Source of the DNA: Magnetovibrio blakemorei
Lineage (GTDB): Bacteria > Pseudomonadota > Alphaproteobacteria > Rhodospirillales > Magnetovibrionaceae
DNA length: 64,000 bases
NCBI RefSeq assembly: GCF_001746755.1
Contig: NZ_MCGG01000078.1
Coordinates: 1-64,000, forward strand
Direction of reading: 5' to 3'
How positions within the stretch are numbered: position 1 is the first letter of the stretch; each line of letters begins with the position of its first letter. A program made the position numbers and the translations under genes. Positions 27,079 to 35,140 of this stretch are shown piece after piece. The notes beneath the pieces were generated by a model, which worked only from the letters and a program-made list of their open reading frames with translations, ran no database searches and was not told where the DNA came from.

Positions 27079-28584
27079 CTAATACGCTTCCAAATCGCCG
27101 CCTTTGACGTTTAGGGAATGACGCCAGAACTGGTCTTCCCGATCAAACAGGCGATAGGTGCCCCGTGGCCCCCAGGACCCGGCGCTGTAGGTGTTGATGA
27201 AATCGCGTTCCATGGCCCACACCTTCAAGATGGGATCGACCACGCGCCAAGACCATTCGACCTCGTCAAAGCGCAAAAACAGCGAATGATCGCCTTCCAT
27301 GGCGTCCAACAACAGGCCTTCATAGGCATCGTACTCGTCCTCGCCTTCTTTGCGATAGGTGGCGTCCAGGCTGATGGTGCGGGTTTGCAGCTCAAGGCCC
27401 GGAATCTTCACCTGGATTTCCATCTTCAGGCAGTCGTCTGGCTGAATGCCCAACATGATCCAGTTGGGGCGCGGCGGTTCATGGCGGGTGGCGCGGAGCA
27501 AATCTTGGGGCGGGTTTTTAAAGCGGATCATAATGGCGGATGCATTTTCCGCCATGCGCTTGCCGGTGCGCAGGTAAAACGGCACCCCGGACCAGCGCCA
27601 GTTATCGATAAACACCTTCATGGCCGCATAGGTTTCGGTGGTGCTATCTGAGGCAACACCGGTTTCTTCCAGGTAGCCCGGAACCGGCTTTCCATCAATC
27701 GTACCGCTGGCGTATTGGCCGCGAAAGGCGTGGGCATGCACCGCGCTTTGGGAAATGGGACGAATGGTTTTGAGCACCTTGACCTTTTCATCCCGGAGAT
27801 GTTCGGCAGCCAAAGACACCGGTGGTTCCATGGCGACCAGAGCCAAAAGTTGCATCAAATGGCTTTGGATCATGTCGCGCAACGCGCCGGAGCCTTCGTA
27901 ATAATCGGCGCGTCCACCAACCCCTAAATTTTCCGAATGGGTGATCTGCACGTGATCGATGTAGTGCCGGTTCCACAACGGTTCCAGCAGCATGTTGGCG
28001 AAGCGGAACACCATCACGTTTTGCACCGTACCCTTGCCGACATAGTGGTCGATGCGAAAAATTTGCGGCTCGTTTAAGTGTTTGTAGAGGCTCTTTTGCA
28101 AGCTTTGAGCGCTCAACAGGTCATAGCCGAAGGGCTTTTCAATGACCACCCGCCGAGTCCCGGCGGTTTGTTTGAGCAAGCCGACATTGCCCAACGCATC
28201 GATGATGACGGGAAACTCAGACGGGCGCACCGCCATGTAAAAAACCACATCGGTGGGGTAATTTGCGTCTTCGTCCAAAAGCACCTTGAGGCGGTTATAG
28301 GATTCGGCGTCGCCAATGGGCGTAGCGTGATACTGGTGACGGGTTTTAAACTTCTCGAACGTGGCCTTGTCGTAGCCTTTGGGGTACTTGGCCTTGATGA
28401 TGCCTTCGACTTCACCGACCCATTCGTCGCGGCTGCGTTCTTCCAATCCGGCGGACAGAATCACCATCTTTTCCGGTAACACGTTGGCCTGCTCCAAGCG
28501 AAACAGCGCAGGGATCAGCTTCAACCGGGACAAGTTGCCGTTGGCGCCGAAAATCATCAAGGTACACGGGGCGAGGGTTTTCAT
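27079..28584 (-). CDS. zwf: glucose-6-phosphate 1-dehydrogenase
   Basis: 501 residues, full length. The N-terminal coenzyme site FGANGNLSRLKLIPAL (GxxxxL type) and the active-site block RIDHYVGKGTVQNV are present. It makes 6-phosphogluconolactone with NADP+ or NAD+. GAGGAA lies eight bases before the ATG. It follows gnd by 11 bases in the same direction, so gnd-zwf is an operon. Confidence 0.97.
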   Translation of the reverse strand: MKTLAPCTLMIFGANGNLSRLKLIPALFRLEQANVLPEKMVILSAGLEERSRDEWVGEVEGIIKAKYPKGYDKATFEKFKTRHQYHATPIGDAESYNRLKVLLDEDANYPTDVVFYMAVRPSEFPVIIDALGNVGLLKQTAGTRRVVIEKPFGYDLLSAQSLQKSLYKHLNEPQIFRIDHYVGKGTVQNVMVFRFANMLLEPLWNRHYIDHVQITHSENLGVGGRADYYEGSGALRDMIQSHLMQLLALVAMEPPVSLAAEHLRDEKVKVLKTIRPISQSAVHAHAFRGQYASGTIDGKPVPGYLEETGVASDSTTETYAAMKVFIDNWRWSGVPFYLRTGKRMAENASAIMIRFKNPPQDLLRATRHEPPRPNWIMLGIQPDDCLKMEIQVKIPGLELQTRTISLDATYRKEGEDEYDAYEGLLLDAMEGDHSLFLRFDEVEWSWRVVDPILKVWAMERDFINTYSAGSWGPRGTYRLFDREDQFWRHSLNVKGGDLEAY

Positions 28585-28595
28585 GGGTCAGTTCC

Positions 28596-29504
28596 TCACT
28601 TGGCTTTGACGGCGTGACCGCCAAAGGCATTGCGCATCAACGACAACAGCCTAAATCCGTAACCTTCTTCATCCTGACTGGCGAAGCGCATTTGCAACGC
28701 CAAGGTCAGCACCGGTGCGGCGACGCCTTGTTCGACAGATTCCATCACCGTCCAGCGGCCCTCGCCGGAATCGGCAACGTATGGGGCAACGCTCTTTAAA
28801 TCCTGATCACCCTTCAACGCTTCGGCGGTTAAGTCCAACAACCAACTGCGCACCACCGATCCATGACGCCACAGCTCGGTGACTTCGCCCAAATCCAGGT
28901 CGAATTCTTTTTTGCCTTTGAGCAGATCCAACCCTTCGGCCAGGGCCTGCATCATGCCGTACTCGATGCCGTTGTGGATCATTTTGGTGAAGTGACCCGA
29001 ACCCACCGGGCCAACATGGGACCAGCCCGTGTCGGGGGCCGGAGCCAGGGCTTTGAGGAACGGCTCGACGGTTTTGGCCACGGCGGGTGCTGCGCCCACC
29101 ATCAGACAATAGCCGTTGTCCAAACCCCACACGCCGCCGGACGTTCCCGCGTCCATAAAGCCGATACCGTGTTCCGCCAACCAAGCACCATGGCGTTGAG
29201 AATCTTTGTAATTGGAGTTGCCGCCATCAATGATGATATCGCCTTTGGACAGCATCGGGGCTAAGGCTTTGATTTGGGACTCGGTTGCTTCACCGCTGGG
29301 CACCATCAGCCAGACAATGCGCGGGGCGGACAGTTTGGACACCGCGTCTTCAACGGATGTGGCCCCGACCATGGCGCAATCTTGGACAAGACCGTCCACC
29401 ACCTGGGCGTCGCGGTCATAGCCAGCCACGTCGATCCCCGCGCGGCGCAAACGCCGCACCATGTTGCCGCCCATCTTGCCTAAGCCAATCATAGCAAACT
29501 GCAT
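28596..29504 (-). CDS. gnd: 6-phosphogluconate dehydrogenase, decarboxylating, short NAD+-type
   Basis: 302 residues, the short class rather than the 470-residue NADP+ class. It has GLGKMGGNMVRRL at the nucleotide site and DAGTSGGVWG at the substrate site, typical of GndA/YqeC-like enzymes that prefer NAD+. It converts 6-phosphogluconate to ribulose-5-phosphate and CO2. It lies upstream of zwf and is divergent from pgl; about 115 bases between gnd and pgl hold both promoters. Confidence 0.94.
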   Translation of the reverse strand: MQFAMIGLGKMGGNMVRRLRRAGIDVAGYDRDAQVVDGLVQDCAMVGATSVEDAVSKLSAPRIVWLMVPSGEATESQIKALAPMLSKGDIIIDGGNSNYKDSQRHGAWLAEHGIGFMDAGTSGGVWGLDNGYCLMVGAAPAVAKTVEPFLKALAPAPDTGWSHVGPVGSGHFTKMIHNGIEYGMMQALAEGLDLLKGKKEFDLDLGEVTELWRHGSVVRSWLLDLTAEALKGDQDLKSVAPYVADSGEGRWTVMESVEQGVAAPVLTLALQMRFASQDEEGYGFRLLSLMRNAFGGHAVKAK

Positions 29505-29642
29505 CCTGCGTCTCCCTCTGTCCTTGTGCCCGCGTGTCCGCGTGAAGCTGGAATCACCCCCTTAAGCGGTGTATAAGAACCCTCTTAACCTCTTAAGTTT
29601 TAGGATGATGCGCCTATTTTGTTCACGGCTCAAGTTTCCCAA

Positions 29643-30317
29643 ATGTTACGCTGGCACAGCTTCACGGACGGCGCTCATCTAGAGCACGCTGCCCTGAACA
29701 TGATCCAGGACGCCGCTCAGACGGCTCTGACCCAGCGGGGCGCATTTCACATTGTCCTGGCGGGGGGGCGCACGCCCCAGCGGGTCTATGGCGCGCTGAA
29801 GGATTTGACGACCGATTGGTCGGCTTGGCACATCTATTTCGGCGACGAGCGATGCCTGCCCCCAGACAACACGGAGCGCAACAGCTTGATGGCCGCCGAC
29901 GCCTGGCTGGATCACCTCGCCATTCCTCCTGCCCACGTGCACGTCATTCCCGCTGAGTTGGGCGGCGAAGCGGCGGCGCGCGCCTACAGCCAAACGTTAG
30001 CAGGCGTGGACGCATTTGATTTGGTGCTGCTGGGCCTGGGCGAAGACGGCCACACGGCCAGCCTGTTTCCGGGCCAAGATTGGGGCGAAACCCAAACCGC
30101 CCCCGCCGCCTTGGCCGTTTCCAACGCCCCCAAACCCCCACCTCATCGCGTATCGCTGAGCGCCCAGCGCCTGTCCAACGCCCGCCAAGTGGTGTTTTTG
30201 ATCACCGGAACCGCCAAAATCCCCGCCGTCACCGCCTGGCAAAAGGGAGACCCACTTCCTGCCGCCGCCATTAAGCCGGCCGCTGGCGTCGATGTGTTGG
30301 TGGATTTTGCGGTGTGA
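29643..30317 (+). CDS. pgl: 6-phosphogluconolactonase
   Basis: 224 residues of the DevB/SOL type. FHIVLAGGRTP near the N terminus, IYFGDERCLP and GLGEDGHTASLFP are diagnostic. It hydrolyses 6-phosphogluconolactone between the Zwf and Gnd steps encoded next door. ATG at 29643 is given; an in-frame TTG at 29619 would add eight residues, and neither has an ideal ribosome-binding site. Confidence 0.93.
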   Translation: MLRWHSFTDGAHLEHAALNMIQDAAQTALTQRGAFHIVLAGGRTPQRVYGALKDLTTDWSAWHIYFGDERCLPPDNTERNSLMAADAWLDHLAIPPAHVHVIPAELGGEAAARAYSQTLAGVDAFDLVLLGLGEDGHTASLFPGQDWGETQTAPAALAVSNAPKPPPHRVSLSAQRLSNARQVVFLITGTAKIPAVTAWQKGDPLPAAAIKPAAGVDVLVDFAV

Positions 30318-30346
30318 TGATTTGTTTGTGCCCAGAAAATAAGAAA

Positions 30347-30381
30347 CCCCGCAAACCCTTGCATGGCAAGGACTTCCGGGG
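30347..30381 (-). terminator. ancestral terminator of tRNA-Ser, now separated from it
   Basis: On the minus strand an outer CCCCG/CGGGG stem with an inner CCTTGC/GCAAGG stem is followed by a T-rich run. It lies directly left of the left-most att copy (30388). It closely resembles a second copy at 32667-32701, and would have ended the tRNA-Ser transcript before the elements inserted. Confidence 0.6.
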
Positions 30382-30387
30382 CTTCTG

Positions 30388-30407
30388 TGATTATGGCGGA
30401 GAGGGCG
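30388..30407. repeat. att copy A (left end of element 1)
   Basis: tgattatggcggagagggcg, identical to the 3' end of tRNA-Ser(GGA) plus the flank at 41144-41163. The match to the tRNA copy continues for three more bases. It is the junction with the pgl side of the chromosome. Confidence 0.88.
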
Positions 30408-30471
30408 GGACACTCCGTCTTTACGGATTAAGTCATTTAAAGCATTGTGTTTATTGTCAAAATGCCTACAT

Positions 30472-30496
30472 TGTAGGTGGTAAACATAGGTGGTAA
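30472..30496. repeat. arm-type repeat, left end of element 1
   Basis: 25 bases with two TAGGTGGTAA-like units 14 bases apart. A copy with one mismatch lies at 32628-32652 inside the other end. Paired terminal repeats like this are expected for integrase arm sites. This copy ends three bases before the integrase ATG, so integrase binding could also repress its own gene (inference). Confidence 0.6.
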
Positions 30497-30498
30497 TA

Positions 30499-31389
30499 AT
30501 GACTAAAAACATCCTTAAACAGCACCTCAAGTGGTATGCAGTTCTCGAAATTCCAAAGGACTTACGGGGGCATTTTGGAAAGGCCCGGTTCAAGGAAACC
30601 CTTAAAACTGACAGCGAGGCAATTGCCCGCCGCCGTGCTGCACCTCTCATTGCGACGTGGAAGGGAAAGATTGAAGCGGCAAGAACGGGAACCGACGATT
30701 CGGTCCTTCAGGACATTAAATTCTGGCAACATGCCCTATCCACCACGACCACTGAAGATGAGGAAACCATCATTCGGGACTTTGCTGTTGAAGCTGCTGA
30801 GAAGCTTGAACTTCAAGAGGAAGGCGCTGGGGTTCGTATGTACAAAACGATCATTGGTGAACTCATTCCCACTGATCAATACATTGATGAATGGCTGGCT
30901 TCCCTTTCCGATACATCCAAGACAAAAGACATGAAGCGCCGTGAGGTCGAACGGTTCGCCGTGGTCTTCCCTACACTCGACACCATCACAAAGAAGGCCG
31001 TGAAGCGTTGGTGTGTTGGGTTGATGGGCGAAGGCGGATTGAAGCTGAAGACCATCACCAAGAATTTATCATTCCTGAGAAGCTATTGGTCCTACTTGGA
31101 ATCTGTCGAGGTTGTGAGTGATGAATACGAACCCTTGCACAATCTTGGCTTCAGTACCAAATCAAGCAAAGCATCTAAGCAGGACGAAACCGTTCCCTTC
31201 AGTGCTGGGGATGTGGTGAAGCTTCGTGCTGAAGCTGAGAAGAAAAAAGACACGAAACTTGTGGACCTGATAACGCTGGCAATGTGGTCAGGTGCTCGAA
31301 TCGAGGAACTGTGTTCCCTGACCGAGGCACTGGACCAAATGAAGGGCGGAAACACTTGGGAACCTGTTGATTACCATAGTGATTTCTGA
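30499..31389 (+). pseudogene. truncated phage-type tyrosine integrase (DUF6538-type N terminus)
   Basis: 296 residues. The N terminus (KWYAVLEIPKDLRGHFGKAR) is the arm-binding region of DUF6538-type integrases, and a core-binding SAM-like domain occupies about 110-220. The catalytic domain begins with GARIEELCSL, which contains the first catalytic Arg. It then breaks off after about 20 unrelated residues. The HxxR and nucleophile Tyr boxes are missing, so the protein should be unable to recombine DNA. ATG at 30499 is used. Confidence 0.8.
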
Positions 31390-31545
31390 GTGCTGTTAAA
31401 TTTTAACACTTGTAGTCAACGCGGCTCCCGGCAGTAGCCTGAAAAACCAGCAGAAAACGACTGAGCGCGAACCAAATGAATTTTCAACACGTTGCCTCAT
31501 CAGCCAGTTTGGCATGAGGCCAGTATTTCGAAGAAAGACACGATT

Positions 31546-31707
31546 ATGACAGAACAAACACACATCATCATTCATACCGATGGTGCTTGCAGCGGCAACC
31601 CCGGCCCCGGTGGCTTGGGGGTCGTGATACAAGGTCGCATCCCTTGTGGTATGGTTGGGGCTTTATCGTTTCCGGATACTTTTGTGTTGGGTAAAGAGAC
31701 CTTGTAA
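31546..31707 (+). pseudogene. N-terminal fragment of ribonuclease HI
   Basis: The first 27 residues (MTEQTHIIIHTDGACSGNPG and onward to GVVI) match the start of RNase HI, including the first catalytic Asp in HTDG. After that the reading is unrelated and stops at 53 residues. The rest of the RNase H fold is absent. It was probably captured or left behind by a deletion or recombination event in element 1. Confidence 0.7.
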
Positions 31708-31884
31708 TCTCAATATGTGGCTGGCAACCGTAGCTACCACCAACCATTCTTCACAACAACAAGAACACCATAACTTAAAATTGCACTTGATTGAAGATTG
31801 TTTCCCGTTGAGTATCTCAACCATATATTTACCACAAAGTCGTCTATAAATCTTGTGGTTTACAATAAGTTATAGGGGGAGCCG

Positions 31885-32508
31885 ATGAATAATAAGGGGG
31901 CGATAATGAACCGTGAACTGATTGGTGGCCTGTTCGGCTGGGGTTCGATAATCGCCAGCTTTGCTTCAGTGTATTACCTCTATCAGCTGATGATGAATGA
32001 TGGTCCAGCCAAGCCCCTAATCATTGCCACCGTTGTGGCGTTCGTATGCAAGGGGTTTGCTCGCAAATATACAAACGTCGAACAGGTTAAATCATCTCGT
32101 CAGGTATCATCCCCCGCCTTGGACATCGTCGGGGATTATGCTGACTACATTGCCGAGAACTCGATTGGCGATGAAATCCGTGATGTGTCAGCCCTTCCCC
32201 ATCCGAAGGAGGACATTCTTCAAGCAATGCTCAACGAAGCGCGGGCTGATATAGACGAAAATCGGCGTGAGGCGCTTATTATCTGCACGATGATGCTTGC
32301 CGATTTCCAAGAAGGTGTTGGAGAGAAGCCCCTAACACGCTTGGGCATAAACCTGTCAGCCCCGTTGGCGGAAGGCGAGGATATCCGTGCGCTCGCAAGC
32401 AGGATTGCGAATAACCCTGACAAGGGGCGGTTCGATGAGTTCGAGGCACGAGCCAACGCCGAACGGCTCCAGATTAGTGACCAGCTTCATGCCGCAATAG
32501 GAGGTTAA
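31885..32508 (+). CDS. hypothetical membrane-anchored protein in element 1
   Basis: 207 residues. Two hydrophobic segments (about 15-33 and 43-60) precede a charged, helical cytoplasmic region of about 140 residues. I do not recognise a family. GGGGGAG lies five bases before the ATG, so it is probably expressed. It is the only apparently intact gene of element 1. Confidence 0.6.
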   Translation: MNNKGAIMNRELIGGLFGWGSIIASFASVYYLYQLMMNDGPAKPLIIATVVAFVCKGFARKYTNVEQVKSSRQVSSPALDIVGDYADYIAENSIGDEIRDVSALPHPKEDILQAMLNEARADIDENRREALIICTMMLADFQEGVGEKPLTRLGINLSAPLAEGEDIRALASRIANNPDKGRFDEFEARANAERLQISDQLHAAIGG

Positions 32509-32627
32509 CTTCCAGCACTGTTACTGGAACATCATCAGAGCAATGATTTGATGCCGATGACACACGGAAGAGACCTGGGCACAGATGTCTCTTATTGGGA
32601 TGGTCTATTTAAGCATAATCGGTAAAA

Positions 32628-32652
32628 TGTAGGTGGTAAATATAGGTGGTAA
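32628..32652. repeat. arm-type repeat, right end of element 1
   Basis: Second copy of the 25-base repeat at 30472-30496 with one base changed (C to T). It lies 55 bases inside att copy B. Confidence 0.6.
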
Positions 32653-32666
32653 CCAGAAATGAGAAA

Positions 32667-32701
32667 CCCCGCAAACCCTTTATTAATAAGGACTTGCGGG
32701 G
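32667..32701 (-). terminator. terminator carried at the right end of element 1
   Basis: A perfect eight-base outer stem CCCCGCAA (32667-32674) / TTGCGGGG (32694-32701) with an inner hairpin. On the minus strand it is followed by TTTCTC. It closely resembles the chromosomal copy at 30347-30381, so the element apparently restores a terminator behind the tRNA gene it occupies. Confidence 0.6.
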
Positions 32702-32707
32702 TCTTCG

Positions 32708-32727
32708 TGATTATGGCGGAGAGGGCG
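32708..32727. repeat. att copy B (junction between elements 1 and 2)
   Basis: Same 20-base core as copies A and C, but the bases after it (tccgc) differ from the tRNA sequence. Confidence 0.85.
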
Positions 32728-32843
32728 TCCGCTAAAGTAATGTTTTAATTAGATCATATTCGTATATATGTTATATAATTATCAGTAAGTTATATACATA
32801 TTTGTCTATCTTTGTCCAATGCTATCAGGGTATAATTTGTACT

Positions 32844-32858
32844 CCATTTTGTACCCCA
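32844..32858. repeat. arm-type repeat near left end of element 2
   Basis: CCATTTTGTACCCCA, exactly repeated at 41081-41095. A further partial unit CTGTACCCCAC follows at 32861-32871. Candidate integrase arm site, located just before the integrase gene. Confidence 0.5.
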
Positions 32859-32887
32859 ACCTGTACCCCACATCAAAGAGGCTAGCA

Positions 32888-34129
32888 ATGGCACAAGGAA
32901 TCCACCGCCTAACGGATAAGCAGATCAAGAACGCCAGCAAGGACCTCAATGATGGCGGAAACCTTTGGCTTCTAATCAGACGTGAAACCAAGGTCTGGGC
33001 GTTTCGCTATATGCTTAACGGCAAATCCAGAAAGGCAGGTCTAGGATCTTATCCTACAGTTTCACTTGCTATGGCCCGCGAAACAGCTTCCCAGTACAGG
33101 CAATGGCTCTCTCAGGGCATTGATCCCTTGGATCAAAAGGACAAGCAACAAGCAGAAGCCAGTAAAGTGATGCCCACTTTCACCTCAGCAGCAGCAAGGT
33201 TCATTTTAACCAACCGCCATGAATGGAAAAGCAGGAAACATGCTAGGCAATGGATTTCCACCATCAGAACCTACGCCAAGCCAAAGATTGGTAAGAAGCT
33301 GGTCTCAGATGTCTCAACTGAAGACGTACAGGCCATTCTATCGCCCATATGGACCAGCAAGACCGAAACCGCCAAACGTGTTCAGGGGCGCATTGAGAGA
33401 GTCCTAGATTGGGCTACAGCGATGAAATACCGAACTGGAGAAAATCCTGCCAGGTGGTCAGGTAATCTTGATCAGATCTACCCTTCCCCGAACAAGGTTA
33501 AAAAGCTGAATAATGGTGGCAATGAGAATCATCAGTCAGCTTTGCCCTATCAGGACCTGCCAGCATTCTACGATGGCCTTAAAGACAAAGACGGAAATTC
33601 AGTCAAAGCCCTTAAATTCCTTATCCTCACAGCCTGCAGATCAGGTGAAGTGCTAAACGCCACATGGGATGAAATCGACCTAGCGAACAAGACCTGGACC
33701 ATCCCAGCTAGCCGTATGAAGGCTGGATCTGAACACCGTATTCCATTGACCGATAAGATGATCGGCATCTTGGAATCAGTCCCACGATTTAGCGACTTTG
33801 TTTTTGCAGGAAACAGGCATAACAGACCCCTCTCAGGCATGGCAATGCTGACCATGATGCGTAAGATGGGATACGTTAAAGGAGGCCAGCACCCTGCCTA
33901 TGTGCCTCATGGCTTTAGGTCATCATTCAGGGATTGGTGCGAGGAACAATCCAGCGCACCCCATGGCGTTATTGAGAGGGCTCTGGCACATACGATTAGG
34001 GATGCCACAGAGAGGGCTTATAACCGTGGTGATCTGTTCGATAAGCGCAGGTCTCTTATGCAATCTTGGGGGCAGTTTGTTGCAGATCAACGTAACAACG
34101 TCATTACTATGACTAGGGACGTATCCTGA
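32888..34129 (+). CDS. P4-type tyrosine integrase (DUF4102 arm-binding plus catalytic domain)
   Basis: 413 residues, intact. The N-terminal DUF4102 domain (about 1-90, LTDKQIKNA... GGNLWLLIRRE) is typical of integrases that target tRNA genes. Catalytic residues are Arg251 (ACRSGEVL), His341 and Arg344 (HGFRSSFRDW), and the nucleophile Tyr378 (ERAYNRGD). It should insert the element at the 3' end of tRNA-Ser(GGA), whose core is duplicated at both ends. ATG at 32888 follows AGAGG; the extended frame from 32819 is rejected. Its TGA overlaps the next ATG. Confidence 0.93.
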   Translation: MAQGIHRLTDKQIKNASKDLNDGGNLWLLIRRETKVWAFRYMLNGKSRKAGLGSYPTVSLAMARETASQYRQWLSQGIDPLDQKDKQQAEASKVMPTFTSAAARFILTNRHEWKSRKHARQWISTIRTYAKPKIGKKLVSDVSTEDVQAILSPIWTSKTETAKRVQGRIERVLDWATAMKYRTGENPARWSGNLDQIYPSPNKVKKLNNGGNENHQSALPYQDLPAFYDGLKDKDGNSVKALKFLILTACRSGEVLNATWDEIDLANKTWTIPASRMKAGSEHRIPLTDKMIGILESVPRFSDFVFAGNRHNRPLSGMAMLTMMRKMGYVKGGQHPAYVPHGFRSSFRDWCEEQSSAPHGVIERALAHTIRDATERAYNRGDLFDKRRSLMQSWGQFVADQRNNVITMTRDVS

Positions 34130-34869
34130 TGGCCCCGCAAAACAAGCCCCCTACAAATCCCATCGCACCACTGCATGGAAAAATGCCAGATTTAGACATT
34201 CCGTCTGAGTTATTTGCACCAAACCATTCGACCAAGTCCTTCCAATCTCAGTGTTTGAGCATTCAGGGAAATGTCGCCTACGCTGGGGAGGTCTTCGAGA
34301 AGGTTAGGGTAAACGGAAAGGGCAACCCACTTTTCGACAACAAAGAGGAGTTCCTTCAACAGCTTGACGCTGCCCTCTTGGAGTTCCAAATGTCCAGGTC
34401 CAGTGTCGTCCCGGACGCATCTGGAGACCTCAATGATCAACGGAAATTCTTCACGCGCCTTCAGAAGGCTGTGAGCAAACTGAATGATGTCTTGGATGAA
34501 ATGCATGAGAACCATTCAAGGCAGTTGGCTCATGCAGGGTTTGTTCTACCTCAACACCTCACTGGCGAAGGGCTAGACAATGATTTTATTCGGCAAGCAA
34601 GGAACCTTAATACCGCAGCAGTTAAGGTTCGTGAAGATTTAACGAACAAGAACATTGGGCGGCATGCTGAACTGTATTTGCTAATCGAGCAGCTGGCTGA
34701 GATGCACAAAGACTGGCCGACCATAACGACCAGCCACCACAATAAGGATAACAGTGGGGTATTCTTCGACCTGGTCAAAGCGGTTTACCCTTTGGTCAAC
34801 CTCTCAAACGCAGAGTCCATCACCGACAATACAATCGTTAATGGGATAAAATTAGCCCATAAATCGTAA
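34129..34869 (+). CDS. hypothetical protein translationally coupled to the integrase
   Basis: 246 residues, soluble, mostly helical, no signal peptide. Its ATG overlaps the integrase TGA (TGATG), so it is co-translated. I do not recognise the family. The location suggests a role in integration, excision or replication control, but nothing in the sequence proves this. Confidence 0.65.
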   Translation: MAPQNKPPTNPIAPLHGKMPDLDIPSELFAPNHSTKSFQSQCLSIQGNVAYAGEVFEKVRVNGKGNPLFDNKEEFLQQLDAALLEFQMSRSSVVPDASGDLNDQRKFFTRLQKAVSKLNDVLDEMHENHSRQLAHAGFVLPQHLTGEGLDNDFIRQARNLNTAAVKVREDLTNKNIGRHAELYLLIEQLAEMHKDWPTITTSHHNKDNSGVFFDLVKAVYPLVNLSNAESITDNTIVNGIKLAHKS

Positions 34870-34944
34870 ATTTATACCCATTATCCGCCTACTCCACCTT
34901 GCTTTATTCATCGTACTTCCTGAAACGATATAGGACTACGAACG

Positions 34945-35139
34945 ATGAAAAAAGAAATCCAGCCACGCCTGATGCGCATGCGTCAACTCACCGACTACAC
35001 CGCCATGTCCAGGGCGCATCTATACCATAAGATAGCAGAAGGCGACTTGAACCCGGGTTATATGATCAGCCCCGGTATTAGGGTATGGGAAAAATCGGAG
35101 ATCGATGCCTGGCTTGATAAACGAATGGGGAGAGCCTGA
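34945..35139 (+). CDS. AlpA-like helix-turn-helix regulator / excisionase
   Basis: 64 residues. MRQLTDYTAMSRAHLYHKIA is the MerR-like winged helix of AlpA proteins, followed by PGIRVWEKSEIDAWLDKRM. In P4-type elements AlpA activates integrase expression or excision. It precedes the primase-helicase gene by one base, so they form one unit. Confidence 0.85.
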   Translation: MKKEIQPRLMRMRQLTDYTAMSRAHLYHKIAEGDLNPGYMISPGIRVWEKSEIDAWLDKRMGRA

Positions 35140-35140
35140 A

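Larger units (their letters stand above)
30388..32727. mobile_element. integrative element 1: decayed element in tRNA-Ser att site
   Basis: Bounded by 20-base att copies at 30388-30407 and 32708-32727. Just inside each end is a 25-base arm-like repeat (30472-30496 and 32628-32652) differing at one base, each made of two TAGGTGGTAA-type units. Inside are a truncated tyrosine integrase, an RNase HI N-terminal fragment and one intact membrane-protein gene. With the integrase lacking its catalytic end, the element cannot move itself. Confidence 0.75.
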
